From positions 186,001 through 250,000 of the forward strand of contig WBMW01001495.1 of the NCBI GenBank assembly GCA_013396635.1: DNA of 64,000 nucleotides, read 5' to 3'. This DNA comes from Penelope pileata. Lineage: Eukaryota; Chordata; Aves; Galliformes; Cracidae. The position numbers and the translations under genes are program-made. The notes beneath the pieces are model-generated. The model saw only the letters and a program-made list of their open reading frames with translations, had not been told where the DNA came from and made no database searches. This document shows positions 1 to 14,600 of the stretch, piece by piece (position 1 is the stretch's first letter; each line of letters begins with the position of its first letter).

Positions 1-3000
1 TAAACTGTCCTTCCTTGTGTGCATCGTTTTGCATTTATTAATATCATCTACCATTTTATTGTCCACGAATACAGTACCATTACATCCTCTGAAACTCCTT
101 GCAGAATGTTTTTCTTTTACTACCTTGCATAATTTCAGTCAGCAAACTTCATCACTTTATTTTCTTCCCTTTTTCAAGGTCATATATGGTTACGTTTCAC
201 AACAGAAGTCCTACCACAGTCCTGTGGAAAAACATTGGCAAACTCCTTCTGTTGTAGAATCTGGCCATTTATTTCTAATTAGTTTCCTATATTCTAATGA
301 GTTATATAAGATAAAGTTTAATTTCTTTAAGTGTTTTTGTTGATGAGCGTTGTCAACACATTTTGTAACAAATTAGAGCCCCTCCTGGATATATATAGAA
401 TGAGACCTTCAGGGAATGCTGGAAGGCATCTGAGACAGGAATTCCCTCTGTGAAAGTTGTTAAATTTGTCCATATGAGTATTGGCTTGATTCTAATGATT
501 GCCTTTTCATTCTTACGCAGTTCAAGAATGAGATATAAAAGTATGTTTGCTTTCCCCCATCTACTCTGGAGCCCATTTCTGCTACTGATTATTTACTAGC
601 TTGTATTTCTGTGATTGGTGAACAACTGTTTATGTAGCAATTTTGTGAGAAAGGAACTAGATACTGTGGTGTGTTAGACACTGGGCAAAGTCTGACTACT
701 ACAGAGAAAAGGAGGAAACACACTAAGGTATATAAACACAACACAACGTACAAAACTTATTTTATTGTGATGCTATTGCTGTGCCCTGCTCAGTGAAGGC
801 GCAGCCTGAGCTAGAGCTCTGCCTTCATCTTGTTGACTCTGTGTTCAGTTGTTGTACCTCTAAAGAGCCAGAGCTAGAGCAACAATATCCTTCTGGATTT
901 CAAAAATCAAAGTATAGGTGTAAAACTGAATCTGTTGATATTGTTAGCCTAAAAAGATGCAAGAAGTTGGTGGTAACAATCTTCAGCACATAAAAGAACG
1001 TTGCTGAATAGGAGGTGAATGCAACGCAGAAGACAAGAGATAGCCCACAAGCAAAAAAAGAAACAGGCTTGGAAAAATACCTACTGTTTTCAAACATGAA
1101 GGGAACACTAGAATTTCTAGAGAGGTTGTAGGTTTGTTATAACAGAAAACCTTTTAGAAATGGTTAGACAAACATCTGCCAGAAATTATTTGCTTAGAGT
1201 TGATCCTTGCTTGGGAGAGAGGTATTTAAGGTGACTTACGTCCTACAGCTCTACACTCATCTGTGAGAAAAAAACAGAATTTATAAACTTCTAACTAAGG
1301 AGGAGCATTGAAGCATTTCTTTGCATAGGCTCTCCCCAGCCTCCCAGATAAAAGATCCACATATTCCCGCATCACTGGAGTCAGGCCTGAACGTGCTTGT
1401 GGTTCAAGTAGGCCGTGCCTGGCGCTGGTGCCACTGGAGCTCATTCCTTCAGACACTGCCAGATTGGCCTTTGCAGCTGACTCTTTGCTTTTCAGAGGGG
1501 GACAAATGAACTAGAGTGAGGCTGACTGTGCATGCTTCCAATGTTACAGAGCCAGTGTCAGTCCTGTATTGAGACAAACTTGCATATATTCAAGGAAGGA
1601 CCTGGAAAATAAGCCATAAGAACAATTTCATTCCTAGAAAAAAGGGTGAAAAAAGGCACAGCATGTGTTGTCCACAGACAATCAGTTGGAGGAAATCCAA
1701 ATGAAATTTTTCACATACATTTTGGAATGGAAATGCAGGAGGCTGAATGTGCCTAAAGTTCCCAGAGAAAAATGTAACCCTAGAAGACACATTTTATGCA
1801 AGTCTGAACCTCAGGATCACTAGAGAACAATCACTGTACTAGTGACAAATGGTACAAGTAGAATGCATAAAAATATGTTTTACAAGTTGCTCCAGAGAAC
1901 ATAAGAAACCAAAGCATGTTTCTTTCTTTACTACAGTATGTTCCTTCCACAGGAAAGGTCATATTATTAAATAACTTTGTTTATCATCTCTATGTAGAAG
2001 GAGAAAGTTAAAGGTTTAATTTTCTTTCTCCAGCCATCTAATCCTAGACACAATACAAATCTGTAGGACTGCCGTATTCTCTCCCAATTTCTCCTTCCTG
2101 AGGAGAATCCTCATGGCACCTGCTGAAAATCATTAGCTTTCAGCACTGCTCCAGAACCTGCTGTTGCAGCTGCCCACAGTGGCAAGGAACTCATTGCTGT
2201 AAATGGATTCGGTAGTGCAAAGATCATGGGAAGTTGTATCCTTTTGGTTTTAATTTTCCCCCTAAGGGCAATTTGTTCCAATTAGTGCCTCAGCTAGCAA
2301 TTATTGTTGCACAGTGCTCTGACTTAATTCTGTCTGAACCAGCTCAAGCAAAGTCAGAGGGTCTCACATGCAACATAATACAGATCTTGGCATAGTGCAC
2401 TTTCCCTAGAGAAGATTTCTTCTTAGGGCTTGCTGTAGTGTTTTCTGGAAAAGGCTTTTCCTCACTGTCAGGCTTGGTCTTCTATTCCATGGATATAAGG
2501 GAGTCACTTTGTAAACCTTAAGATAGCCTTTCATTGCTGTAAGGGCATGTGCCCCTAATGCATACAAACAAAACCACCCACTGCACATCTGTGTGAGTGG
2601 TTTTGCTGTTTTTGCCACTCCATCTGACCTAGGCCATGACATCTTTCTCTTGGATGGCTTGGGTCTCTCGCTGGCTGCAGCAGGGCCGTGCCCCTGGGGC
2701 TGCGACCAAGGCGACAGAAACTTGGGAGCAAGACAGTTGCTCACAGCAGCCACCAGCTTCACATCTTGTCCTTTTTTTGTAAGTAAGGACAAACACACAT
2801 CACCTGGTTGTGTCACATATTTAAAGATCAAGAGCCATCAGTAGGCACAGCCAATTATTTCATTCAAGGAGTTTCCTATGCATATAAAATTTTAATGACG
2901 TAGTTTAGGAAGAGTCTTGGCAGAACTTTAGTTGATGGGTTGCACTTTTCTGACATTGAAAAATTCATTTAAAGGAAGAACTAACGGAGAGCTAATCATG

Positions 3001-4774
3001 GCTAGTAATCTATTTTCCATACTAATAAACACACAAAAAAGAGACTGCATAAATTCAGCAGCTCCTCTTTTGCTATCATCTGAAACCGTACAATATGGCA
3101 AAATTTAATTTCCTGAAAGTACATTTGCCTGTGTTGTCTTCAGCTTCTAGATATCTTTAAACATTATGAAGTAGTGAGGAAACCCCATTATCTGTGTCAG
3201 TGTGTTCAGTTTCATACCATTCTCACAAATACTTGCTAAGAAAAGTTATTAAAAAAGACAAAGCTGACTGAATCTTAATATTTTTGTGTATGAAAAAGTA
3301 AACAATATTCATTTACTGCTCAATACAACCCCTCTTATTTTTTGGGAGCCCGTGCTAGGATTATGCTGTTGATCTTTCCATTGGAGCTAAACTCTGATGT
3401 GAGCTGCTGGCAAGAACACACTTTCTCCCCTTGGGCTCATTAGCAACCAAGTCTCCAAAGTGCAGCTCAGCACTCTCTGAAGTCAGTGGAGAGACTGCCA
3501 TTAAATTTAACAGGCTTTGAACCAATTAATTCCAAGAATATGGTACACCATATTGGCTATACTAGGATAGACTCAGATTCGGATTCCTCAGTCTGTGTTT
3601 TGAACGAAAACACCATAGGCTTCAATTACATGAATGGCTTCCACCAACATGAAATTCAACAGAAGCAGAGGATTCCTATTATCTGTTTTCAGGGGACTAA
3701 AGAGTCTTAAAAGTTGAATTTTGTTTTGGTATGATCACAGATGATCATATAATACATAAAGTATATGGCAAGTTTTGTGGATTTCCTAATAATTGTTGTT
3801 AGACTGTCTGACCCTAAGTGTTCTCTGTGTGATTATATCTGCATCTACATCTTCTAAGACTTCATGATGCCTACAGTCATAGCTGAAGGAGGAAAATTCC
3901 TAATTAGGCATCACTTTTCTCACCACTTAAATTTAGCCACTTCTGGGATAATATCTGGCAAGTGGTTAACAGGTTACACAAAAATTTAGAGTAGGAAATA
4001 AATAGCAGGTTCATTAGGAAAGACAGCACCTCCAACTGCACACTGCCTCCAGCAACTGTCCCGAGAAGTTGTTTAATAGAGTCAGAAGAAAGGGTCTGAT
4101 GATATACACCAAGACTGCTTTCCACAACACTGTGTATTTTTCTTGGAGGATTCCCAGCCAAGTACAGGCTTAGCTCAACCTTGCTCTTCTCAGAGGCTGT
4201 GAAGAAGGCAGGGGTCATTACAGTATCGATTCAGGACAAATTTGTGAACATATAACACTTTTATCTACTGTTTACCTCAGTCAGATGGCAACAGCTCTGA
4301 CACAGTTTATCTCTGCCTTGAGTAAAGTCAAGAACGGATAGAATAGTTTCTTTCTCTATTACATTAGTAAGGTTGATGAATTGCAGGAGGCAATTAAGTT
4401 GTGGCAATAGATACGAAGCCATATGGTAGTTCAGAAAGAAAAACATTTCTGAAAGCCATTGCTATGATACACTAAAAATCAGAGGAATTCACTGAGATAG
4501 AATTGTTTTCAATGCTTTTGGTATGCAAAAAGCACAGAATGAGCAAGGTATAGACTTTTAATTCAATTTTCCTATGGTTATTCTGTATATTTCATGTGTA
4601 TCTGTGATTAAATTTTATACACATCATTAGAATTTCATAGAAAATGCTGTAACAGCATTTAAATATGGAGGTGATGAGCGCCATCAGCAGCTCTTTCTAC
4701 TGCATAAACATGGCTATATACATTAGATATTATGAAATAAAAAATGATAAAACATGATAAATACTGTAATAAAC
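1..4774. other. AT-rich intergenic or intronic DNA, no gene seen
   Basis: I see no exon-like open frame with convincing splice sites, no RNA gene and no recognisable transposon here. The longest open frame (2406-2831, minus, 141 codons) has no recognisable domain, overlaps an 83-codon frame on the other strand and lies in a locally GC-richer patch (about 2590-2760), where stops are rarer by composition. I treat it as chance. Confidence 0.55.
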
Positions 4775-5670
4775 TGTTCTCAGAGAGTGTTTCAATCAGT
4801 TAATCCGCACAAATTGGTGGATTATGACCAGGGAACTGTGTACTGCGCTGAATATCAGCTTTCATGCATGGGAAATGATGGTGGCAATGTTGGAATATTG
4901 CAAAGTTTGCACCAGGTGGATCCCATGAATGCTCACACGGTGTCTGCAAGTTTGTCAGGGTCTACTGAACCAATATGAGACTGAAGGTGACAGTTTCCTG
5001 GGTTGCATCGTTAACGTTGACAGCAGTCCATGGAGTGGCGACATGTGAGTTGCCATCGAAGAAAAAGTTCAAGACGCAGCCCTCAGTGGGTAAAATGATG
5101 TGCAGTGTCTTTTGGATAGGAAAGGAGCAATTCTTCTGGATTTCCTGGAACCTGGACAAACCATCAACTCTGACTGCTACATCACAATGCTGACTCAGCT
5201 GAAGGCTCAAACTTCCAGAGTCAGGCCAGAGAAGAAGATAACCTTTCTCTTGCAACATGATAACGCTAGGCTCCATACCAGTTTGAAGACCATGGAGCAC
5301 ATTGTCAGTCTTGGCTGGATTTTCCTACCACATCCTGCGTATAGTCCAGATTTGGCACTTTCTAACTTCCGTCTGTTTGGGCAGATGAAAGATGGACTGT
5401 GTGGGCGACATTTTCCTAGCAATGATGCTGTCATAGCAGCAGTGAAACAGTGGGCCACCTCCACTGCTGCAGATTTTTATGAGCACAGCATGCAGGCTCT
5501 TGACTCTGGCATAAATGCATAGTCATGGTGGTGACTATGTTGAAAAATAATGTCTTGCAGATGAGAATTTTCTCTGCCAAACAGTGTCATTTGTATTTGA
5601 TAATGCTCTTTGCATCTGTTGCAGTTTTCATGGAAATAAATAGGAGGCATTACTTTTGGAGCAACCTGCC
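4775..5670 (+). mobile_element. Mariner-family DNA transposon copy (Galluhop-like), 5'-truncated and decayed
   Basis: The right end reads as a 31-base terminal inverted repeat (5640-5670) ending next to a TA dinucleotide at 5671-5672, the mariner target. The reverse complement of this end is nearly the same as the left end of the second mariner copy at 33945. Inside lies a broken mariner transposase on the plus strand. The left terminal repeat is not seen, so the left boundary (about 4775) is approximate and set by the first transposase-like codons. Stops and frameshifts split the coding region, so this is a dead copy. The family name rests on recall of the chicken mariner and should be treated as likely rather than proven. 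Confidence 0.8.
4787..5522 (+). pseudogene. Decayed mariner transposase
   Basis: Mariner transposases cut and paste their element using a D,D(34)D catalytic triad. The remnant runs through at least two frames. An N-terminal part ends near 4978, a middle part lies in a different frame, and the longest clean piece is 5100-5522 (140 codons). This piece carries the HDNAR block with the second catalytic Asp, then the YSPDLA block. Counting 34 intervening residues from the HDNAR Asp puts the third catalytic position on an Asn (in LALSNF) where mariners normally have Asp. The usual C-terminal HRW...NGGDYVE tail is frameshifted just after 5500. The first catalytic Asp lies in the broken middle part and I could not place it. 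The copy cannot encode an active enzyme. Confidence 0.8.
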
Positions 5671-8600
5671 TAGCTTGTTTGTTGTGGCAAGCAAGCAGAT
5701 GTTAGCCAACAACCAGAATAACAAGGCTTTGATGTAATTATCTGATACAGACCTGCACGAGACATAAGGAATGCTGAAAAGGTGGTTTGCCACAGGTTCA
5801 GTCCAGAGGTACCAAGAGAAGTCTGAGTTTAATGATCCTGGGCTGAAGTGAATTCATCACTCACCATGCATTTGTAATTATTTTGGCTTATATGACTTAC
5901 TTTAGGAGTGGTTATATATATGTTATTTTTAGTATCATTTTCCATACTGAAAATATTTTGCAGCAACTGTTTTAACAACATATTGCTGTTAACTTGGTGT
6001 GACTCTGACTCTGCTTTCCTGGAGTGTTTCTCCTGAGTTTATTTTCAGTTAATGTTTTCAGATAATGTTTTTATTTGAAGTCTCCACAGACTTCATGCTA
6101 GAGAGAAACTTGGAAGTTAACTTGGAGTTTTTTCACTTCCCAGAAGAGACTGAGTCTTATGACTAGCCAGCAGTTCCTGATCTCTAGCTCACATCTGTCC
6201 AGAGAAGTATGCTGTGTCTGGTTTGTCTAAGCAAATTCTTACAGTGTTCCAAAGCAGGTTGCTCCTGACTAAGGTCTTAAATCATCTTACCACTATTAAC
6301 TCTTTGTTCTGATCTAGGGCTTTTTTTTTTATCATGCTGTGAGAAGTTATCTGCTCAAACCAAGGGGTACGTCCAGTACTTACAGCCCTGTAGATGGCTG
6401 TGAGGCTGGAGGTGGGGGTCTGCTGCGGAGACGGCACCTGTCAGCAGCTGTGTGATGTACAGAGCGCAGAGCAGAGCTGTCCAGGCTGGCAGCACAGAGA
6501 ACTATCCCAGGAGCAGCAGCAGTGCTGAGACCTGATGCCACCTTCAAAGACTTTTGTGCCAGAGAATATTCAGGTCTGATAGTATTTCCAAAACTGCACT
6601 TAAACTCTCTGGCAAATTGCTGATTATAAGCAATGGTTTTAGGAGATACGGCTCACTTTGACTCCATTAAGCGAACAGGTTTATGCCTTATAGCTGAAGC
6701 TTGATCCTAACTAGCAAAAAGAGGTGCAAATGTGAATTACTCCTTCAACTGCCTGGATCCCCAGCAGTACAATTGTTTTGACCACCTGGCCAAAAGTGGG
6801 AGAAGAATCTCATATAAAAATGTGAATTAGCCAATATGTTCCTGGAGAAGATTAACACAGAAAGGAATAGAAGGAAACTGTACTTAAAAAATATTTGGTA
6901 CTACACTAAAGAGGTGATGTGTCTTAAAGTAGCTTCTTATCATTCCCCATGAAATTTTTTGAAGCTAAAAGACCAGATAGATATTAAAAAAATTAGCTCA
7001 GATTTTGCATACAATTTTCTTCAAAGAGGGTTGTGCCTTCAAAAGCAAGAAGCCTGGCACCAACATTCACTGATAATAAAATGCATTGCCTTTGGATTTT
7101 AGGTCCCTGAGAACTGCGAGGTATCCACACAACCGCTGGGCTCATTTGCTTACTTATTTGGGTGGTTTGGCTTACCGCCATGCAGCAAAAGCACTCAATA
7201 AAGAGCAACATATGAGATCATTATACATAACATTAAAATCGAACGGATGTATACAAAACAGAGAAACTTCAACATATATAATCACCTTTACCAAACACAA
7301 CAAATAACAGGAGATACAATCCAGGCTAGAATTACCTGGCTTAGTTAAATTATGTATTATAGTAGCTTCAGATTTCTTTAAACTAATTACAGAGGTGATG
7401 ATATAATACACCCGTGATGCTGCTGCCAGTAAAGATTGCTCTTGCAATAACACATATAGCTTTTCTTACCTCTTCTCTTCCATTTTTTAAATGTGAAGTA
7501 GGCAGGAGTAAATAATGTCTCAAAGTGATACACAGCTTGTGGAAAAATTTGGCTCACTTCTCTACTGCCACTGTAACATAGTAACAAGAAAATTAGAAAA
7601 TTTTATTATGCAAAGTATGCTGTTACATGCCTAATTGTTCCTGCCACGAGAAAAAAAAATCTACTTACATGAGAGGAATCCTGCACACACTATTTCTTTT
7701 GTAATATATGAGATAATATAAAAGGTTTTGGTTTGACAGTGTGATTATAAGAAAAAAATAATGAAGAAGAAAAAAATCACCTGTGAATACTGGTAAGTGT
7801 CTAAACAGGAATGCATTTTAGAGGTCCGGATCCCTTAGATTATATGGAGACTGCACAACAATTGCACCGAATGCCTAGAAAGCTAAAGAGAGTTTCCTTG
7901 ATTTGTATGGCACCAAGATGGTCTGTCTAGACGGCAACAACAGCACAAATCTAACTACATTTAAGGCATTTGCCTAGTTACAAACAGAAAGCCCATATAA
8001 ATGTGTTCAGAAGGCTGAAACCATGCAAAAGCTGGTTATGCTTGTATCTGTAAATTTCCATATTAAACTAAGCTAAATTTTGGTTTGGTCAGATAATCAC
8101 ATTCACTGCAGTAAAAGAGTATGAAGAAAATTACCATCCCTCACCCAGGAGGTGGGCCCTAACTGTGTGCGCATTCCTTGTCAGTAGCACACCAAGTCAA
8201 TCACTCCCAATTTGTTTAAACAAAAGCATTTTGCTTTGCAGTGAAACATATCAGGAATACATGGTTTCAACTCCTCTCATGCAGACGTGGCCTAAGTCGT
8301 AAAAACTTTGTAAACCTTGTTAAACAGTCACAATCTTTGCAGGGAGTCTGCAGTGTTTGTCATTTGGAAACATAGCCTGAGATGCCATGCTCCTACCCAG
8401 GTAGGTTTGAGCCACCTATCACCCAAGTTTTGTTTCTGTCCTGTAAAAATCGGGAGAGGTTACAGAGTTCACACTGGGATAGGAAATGTCCCATATATGA
8501 GGTAGCTCATGTATGCTGTCAACGATTAGACTCGCATTAGCACTTAATTTACAGTCATGAGCAAAGAAGATTCATAGAGGTGCAAAGCTGAATCTCTCTC

Positions 8601-11600
8601 CTGGTTGTGCAAGCTGCTGACAGTTCAGAGGAAATCCAGATGCATTTGCATGGAGTAAACTTCTGTAAACATGTTCTGCACTCCAGCAAAGAAATAAATG
8701 TCAAGGTAAGCTTGGCAAGCAACAAAAAAGGATGAGTCATATTTCTCCAGTTTCATTCCGAAGATGCTATCTTTTATCTTCCTCAGTCCTGTAGTCATAA
8801 GACTGACGCTGTTTCTGCTCCTTTATGGGAAACAGTATTCAGACGCTGTGGGTAGATGATTTAGTGGAGCCCCACAGTCGTTTTTCACATATACTTTGTT
8901 TTCATTACCAAAACCTGGAAAGAGTAAGTTTCCATATGCAGCAATCAATGTGAAATTGCCTATCTAAATAAGTCACTCCTCATCCACACTTTTAGACTTC
9001 TTGTCAAGTAATTCACGGAAAATATTATATTCATTCTGCAAAAGATAAAACTGTGGTGGCATTGCTAAGACCTTATTTCCAAGCAATCATTAGATTTGGG
9101 TTGTCTAAATTCCAATTAACCAAACTGACATGGCTTGGAAAGTTACTTTCAAGACTGCTATGCATTGTAATTTCCATGTTAGTCAACAGGATCTATATGC
9201 AACTAATGCATCTGAAATTCAGGCCAAGTACTCAGAAGTAAAGGAATTGGGAACAAAAGGCCACTTTGGAAAAGGTCTGCACAAGATTTTATGTGATGCC
9301 TGGGACACAGTCCCCTAGTCTCAGACCCAGGAACTGAGAGAATAATTATTGTTCGTGCTAATGTTGCTGATTAGTAAGCATTTTCCTAACACTGACAGTT
9401 AAAAGATGCATAGAAAGTACTTTCTGTCTAACTCATCCCTATTCTCTCTGAGTTTACTGCTGCCTAATTCACATATCTTTTTTCCAGAATGCTTACTATT
9501 CTCACTTTGGTAAACAGAAGTCAGTACATGATACAAATATTGTGTATCCTCGAAAAAAAAATGCAGTGGAAATGTTCTAATGACTTTGTGCTATTCTGCA
9601 TGATTAGCACTGCAGAACACAGCCATGCTTTTCTCTCTCTTTTTTTTTTCTTTTCTTTTTAGTATATTTCTATTTAATCCAGATAACATATGGATCATGA
9701 AGCCACTTGTGGTACGTAGAATACATTGGCAGGTTGGATATTTCTAAGCATGTCAATTCAAAAGAATGTAAGTACAAATAATGCTCAGCAAAGGAGAGGG
9801 AAATTATGCTTTAATGACTTTTTGATTCTTGCTGACGTACATCGACATGAATGCTGATGCACAGAAAAGACATTTACAACACTTATGGATCTTGGTGCCA
9901 ACGAACAATGAAAAGCAAAGTCACCACATTTTCATGCAGTTCTACCTCTTGTAATAGCTATGTGCAAGAAAGAGAAGTATCCAGAAAATCCATTCTGAAA
10001 CCTTACAAGTGTCTCTAAGATAGAAACATTTCCAAGACATGTATCTCTGTGTTATTGCTCTACAAATCTCTCAAAATCAAGTTTCTGTATTTTGGAGAGA
10101 TTTTGGCTTCCTCTTGGTTATGAAGTCTTATGGTACTGGCTCTGGGAGCTTCCATTTTACCATTTTCAGGCTACATAAGTAAGTACAGATGTGCAGGAGA
10201 GAAACACTAAAAGCAAGAGAGATGCTAGATGGGTTCAGAGAAACTGATCTTATCTGCATGGATCCATTCAGCTCTGCTTTAACCACACCTAGCACTGTGA
10301 TTCTCCCAGCTGTGCTTGTGCACATCCATTGAAGTCACTGGGGTGATGTGGTCAGGAAACTATCAGCCCCTCTATGATAGCAGCCAAGTAAGATCTTTCC
10401 TTCCATCTTCTGTACATCATCACCTTCTCTTCCAGACTACCTCTCACATATCTCTTCCTTTGTATTTTCATATCTCAATGCTGTCAGCTGCCTGCTTCTT
10501 GTTATTCTCTCTCATAGCATCCTTGTCTTTGTTTCTTCAACATTGGAAGAAAAAGATAAGTGAGTTAGACCTGTCAAATGATATGCTCTGTAATCACAAG
10601 ATGCATTTATTGTGTCCTCCCACTGTACCTTTTCCGCAGTTACTCAGCCTCAGATCAGACTTTCAGGGTGGAATTTGTCTCCTGACTTCAGCCCTGAGAC
10701 ATTCTCCTGCGGGGCTGCCTTACGTTCATGGAAAAGAATAGCTGCTTAGCAGCATGATTCACCTCCTGTATTTTAGATGCCCACTTTAGGGTGAAACTAT
10801 TAGCATCTTAGAAAACTGTTTCCTTCCACTGACCACAAGGGTAACTCAGAAGATTAGCTCAACAGCGGGTAGCCCTGTTTAGGTACTTACATTTGGTCAG
10901 ACAGACCATAGTGATATTTAGCAGGGTATGGCCATGACAATTATTCTGTTTCTCTGACACCTAGAAATTGGGAACATTCCCTTTCTCCATGTAGAGTACC
11001 GCTGGCAGGTTGACCTGACAAAGAGCTGCAGCACTTTAACTGCCCTACCACGTACAGACTGGAGGAAGCCAAAGGGGATTTGAAATTGGGTGACAGACGA
11101 AAAACACAGTTTAACCTCTAAATAGAAAAAGAATTTTTAGAGTTGGCAGTATTAAATAATGCAATTGATCTTTACAAGTCTGTAATTCACATGTTACGAA
11201 TAAAGTTTCAACAAAATTCACATCAACAGAAACTGTAACCCTCAAAATGATCTTGTAGAAAAAAACTTTTCCACTACAGGTTTGGCTTGATGCTTTAGAT
11301 ATTACAGCTGCCACTCTTCATCTGGTTTCTAAACATGAAAGATTGGATTTATGGCCCTACATGCACGGAGGTGAGGAATCATAAGAAAAATAAGCACACT
11401 GATTCACATGAAAAGTATGTGCCAAATAAAGCTCTAAATCATTTTATGGAGCCTGTCACTCGTACATATTTGACTGTCATCCAGATTGTTGGAATTGTCT
11501 TTCATACAGAAAAAAAATCTGTTTATTTTTAGGTTAATTGGAAAAGCAACAGATTATCTTTAAATTAATGCATAAGTCGTTTTTATAAGCTTAGGAATAT

Positions 11601-14600
11601 TTTCCATTGTCCCTCCCTCCTTTACACCTATCTTCATTGCCTAATCATTCACGTACTTTATTTTTTTGCATTTGGATGAGTCATGAAGTCACGTTACGAT
11701 GATAAATACATCATCTCTGTTTCCTCTTACTGTTAACTCAGCTGCATGATTCACGCCATCAACCTATTTTATTCATTCTATTCTTTGTTGTTCGTAACCT
11801 TGACTGTTCTCATCAACAGCACTGCTAGAATCATATGTTTTTACTTAAAAGCTAACATAAAGGTTTTATCTGCTTTCCATATCATAAATTGTCTGGCACA
11901 TTTTTTTTCTCTTATGCCAGTTACTCACATGAAATAACAAATGTTACTGTAATGCAAGCTGAAGAAACTAGCCTTATACACGAAGGTGGTATTTCCCCGT
12001 TATGATGCTACCCAACTGATTTGTTTAAATATTTTTTGTAAAAGATATTTAGTAGACATTCTTCCTTTCTTTTACAGCTTAGACCACAATTTCATCTGGG
12101 ATTATTTCCAAGTTAGGTCTGGGACCTAAACAGAGTCCTACTCGGGGCTTTCTTGTGTGACCTCAAGGGCTATACTTATATCCACAGCATCCCTGAAACC
12201 CAGAGTATGTACTTTGCTTCTCTAAATTCATGTGAGTAACAAATGAATTTGTAATAGACTGTAATGTCTGATGATCCCAACTGAGAACAATTACATGTGT
12301 CATTAAAGCAACACATAGCTGAGACGTTGTATTCTAAAGATAGTAATATGTCATTATCTGTGTGTGTGACTGAGGAGCAAGGAAACATCAACTCTTCCTT
12401 ACGAGGAAGTTATTAGAAAATTAAACAAAGAGTAACACATCACAAGTTGTTTTCTGAGCAATAGGAGGCTCCATCTTGAAATTGAATCACTAATTCACCA
12501 GGTTCATGCGTCTGGAGCTCAGTGGAGCAGAGAAGGACTAGAAGTTGCTGGTTAATGCTGAGGTGGAGGGAAAATTGTTAGATCTTCTGAAAGTGAACAT
12601 AAGGACACACATATGCTGTGGGAGCCTTTAAATGCAGAAAGAACATTTTTCAGTTTCTAGGCTCCCAGTCTTAGGAAAAGACAAGCAATGTGGAGACTTT
12701 TCTGTAGCTGCAGGGGTGCTTTTTTTAATGAAGAAAAAAATTCAAATATTTTTAATGATTTTTTTCCAGAAATATCCAATAACTAGTGGTCTGCCTTTCC
12801 ATTCAGGGCTGAATACATATGAGATTTATTTGGAAGGGGCTTTGCAGGGCTGTGATGTGGGAGTATGTACTACGAATCTTGGTGTTAAGACATGCAGGGA
12901 GCAAGGAGGAGTGGTGTATGTGTGGAGGAGACTGGAAAACTTCCTTGCCGGCTTCTCATTGGTAAATCTTTATCTGTTGCACTGAAGTGACAAGAGCCAC
13001 TGAATGCAAATCTGCTAAGGTTTGCATTGAACAGCCCTACACCAGTTCTTGGTTCAGCCTTAGACCACAAAATTGCACAGCAAATTGACCAACAAATGTA
13101 TTGTTCATTGATGCACATGAAAATCTTACTATTAACTTCAGTGGGTAAACTTAACTTTTTAAATATCTTGACCATGGGTCAAGAACATCTTTGAACATCT
13201 TTGGTAGTCATTTAATTCCAGATACTTAAACAGCAATCAAAGTCAATTTTCCATTTTCATTCAATGATGGAAGTTGGAATAAGTTTTGACACAACTCAGA
13301 TTTCCTTGGTTAATTTTAACATTAACATTAAACATGACAATGGCGTACTACTCAAAAAGCTCCTTTCCTTGAAAATCGCCCCACCAGCCTTTGCCACGTT
13401 GCTCATTCAGTGGCGGGCTGCGGGCCTCCTTCCCTCGCCAGGTGGAATTTCAACATTCTCCCACCCACAGCCTGGTTCCTCCAGTGCTCCGCCGCATCCC
13501 CCAGCAGGTCCAACTGGCTCTGATGTCTGCAAGAGGCTGCCCTTCAGCAGCCAGGCCCCAGAAAACTAAGCATGGTGACTGAGAGGCTTCTCCCAAGCAA
13601 AATATGACTTCTACATAGGAATAGAGCACCACACTTGGGGAGGAAACTGTTAAAGTAAGATGAGACAGTGTCTTACTTAAAACACAGGCAAAACGCTAAC
13701 CCTAACTCTTCCTTGGAGACCCCATTCTGGGGACTGATGCTTTCTGGATGGAAATGCCTCTGAAGATTGTCACCTTTCTTAGCTTCAGAGCACCTCTCTT
13801 TTATTTTATAGTCAGGCAGCCCCTCTGTTTTCTGTGTCCACAAGCTTCTCTTGCCAAACTCATCTGGTGAAGAAAGAAATGGACACTGGAAACATTCCTC
13901 TGACCGCCCTGCTTCATGTACTGCATGCTGCACATCAGTATGGGAGGACACTGTTTCTAAAAGTGAACTGTCTCTTTATTAACAGACTCACTCACTGAGA
14001 CACTGAGCTAGCAAAACAGTTGCACACAACTTGCCCGTCTGTGCTGCCTCCAAGCTCTGCCTTCCTGCAACATGTGCTCTTCCCTCCAGGTTCAATGCAG
14101 GTAATTTAGTGTGTAAGTACCTGTAGGTGGCTGGCTATCTACTTTAACGCTGCTTATTGCTATGGGAATCTGTGAAAAACTCTGCATGGTTTGTCTCTCT
14201 GCTGCTTTGATAGACCACGCTACGACAACGGCACATGTGATATTTGAAAAGGTAATGAAGTGTCTCCCAAGATTTCCATAGCTGATTTTAAAACTGCTTA
14301 GAAATCCACTTATTTGGTGTTTCGTTTCATTATTTTTTGGCAACAGTTCAATTATGCTATAATTTATAGTCACAGAGTAATCTGGTAAGTATTCATAAAA
14401 GCAGATGAACATTCTAAAAGTAGGAGAAATATAAAAACAAAATCAGAATCTCTACTTCATTTTGTGTGTTTTAAAATTCTGCACATAAAATACGAATTGC
14501 ATTATCTAAATATATAATTGAGGAATTTCTTTTTCTTAAGAGCAGTGAGTATTATCTTAATCCAAGAAGTAAATTAAATACTTCAGAATATAGACTATCT

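Noticed and set aside
2406..2831. 141-codon minus-strand frame as a gene
   Set aside because: No recognisable domain, no splice context, and an overlapping frame on the other strand. The local GC content explains the lack of stops.
10316..10741. 141-codon plus-strand frame as a gene
   Set aside because: It is rich in Ser, Leu and His from a pyrimidine-rich stretch, with no domain and no supporting exon structure.
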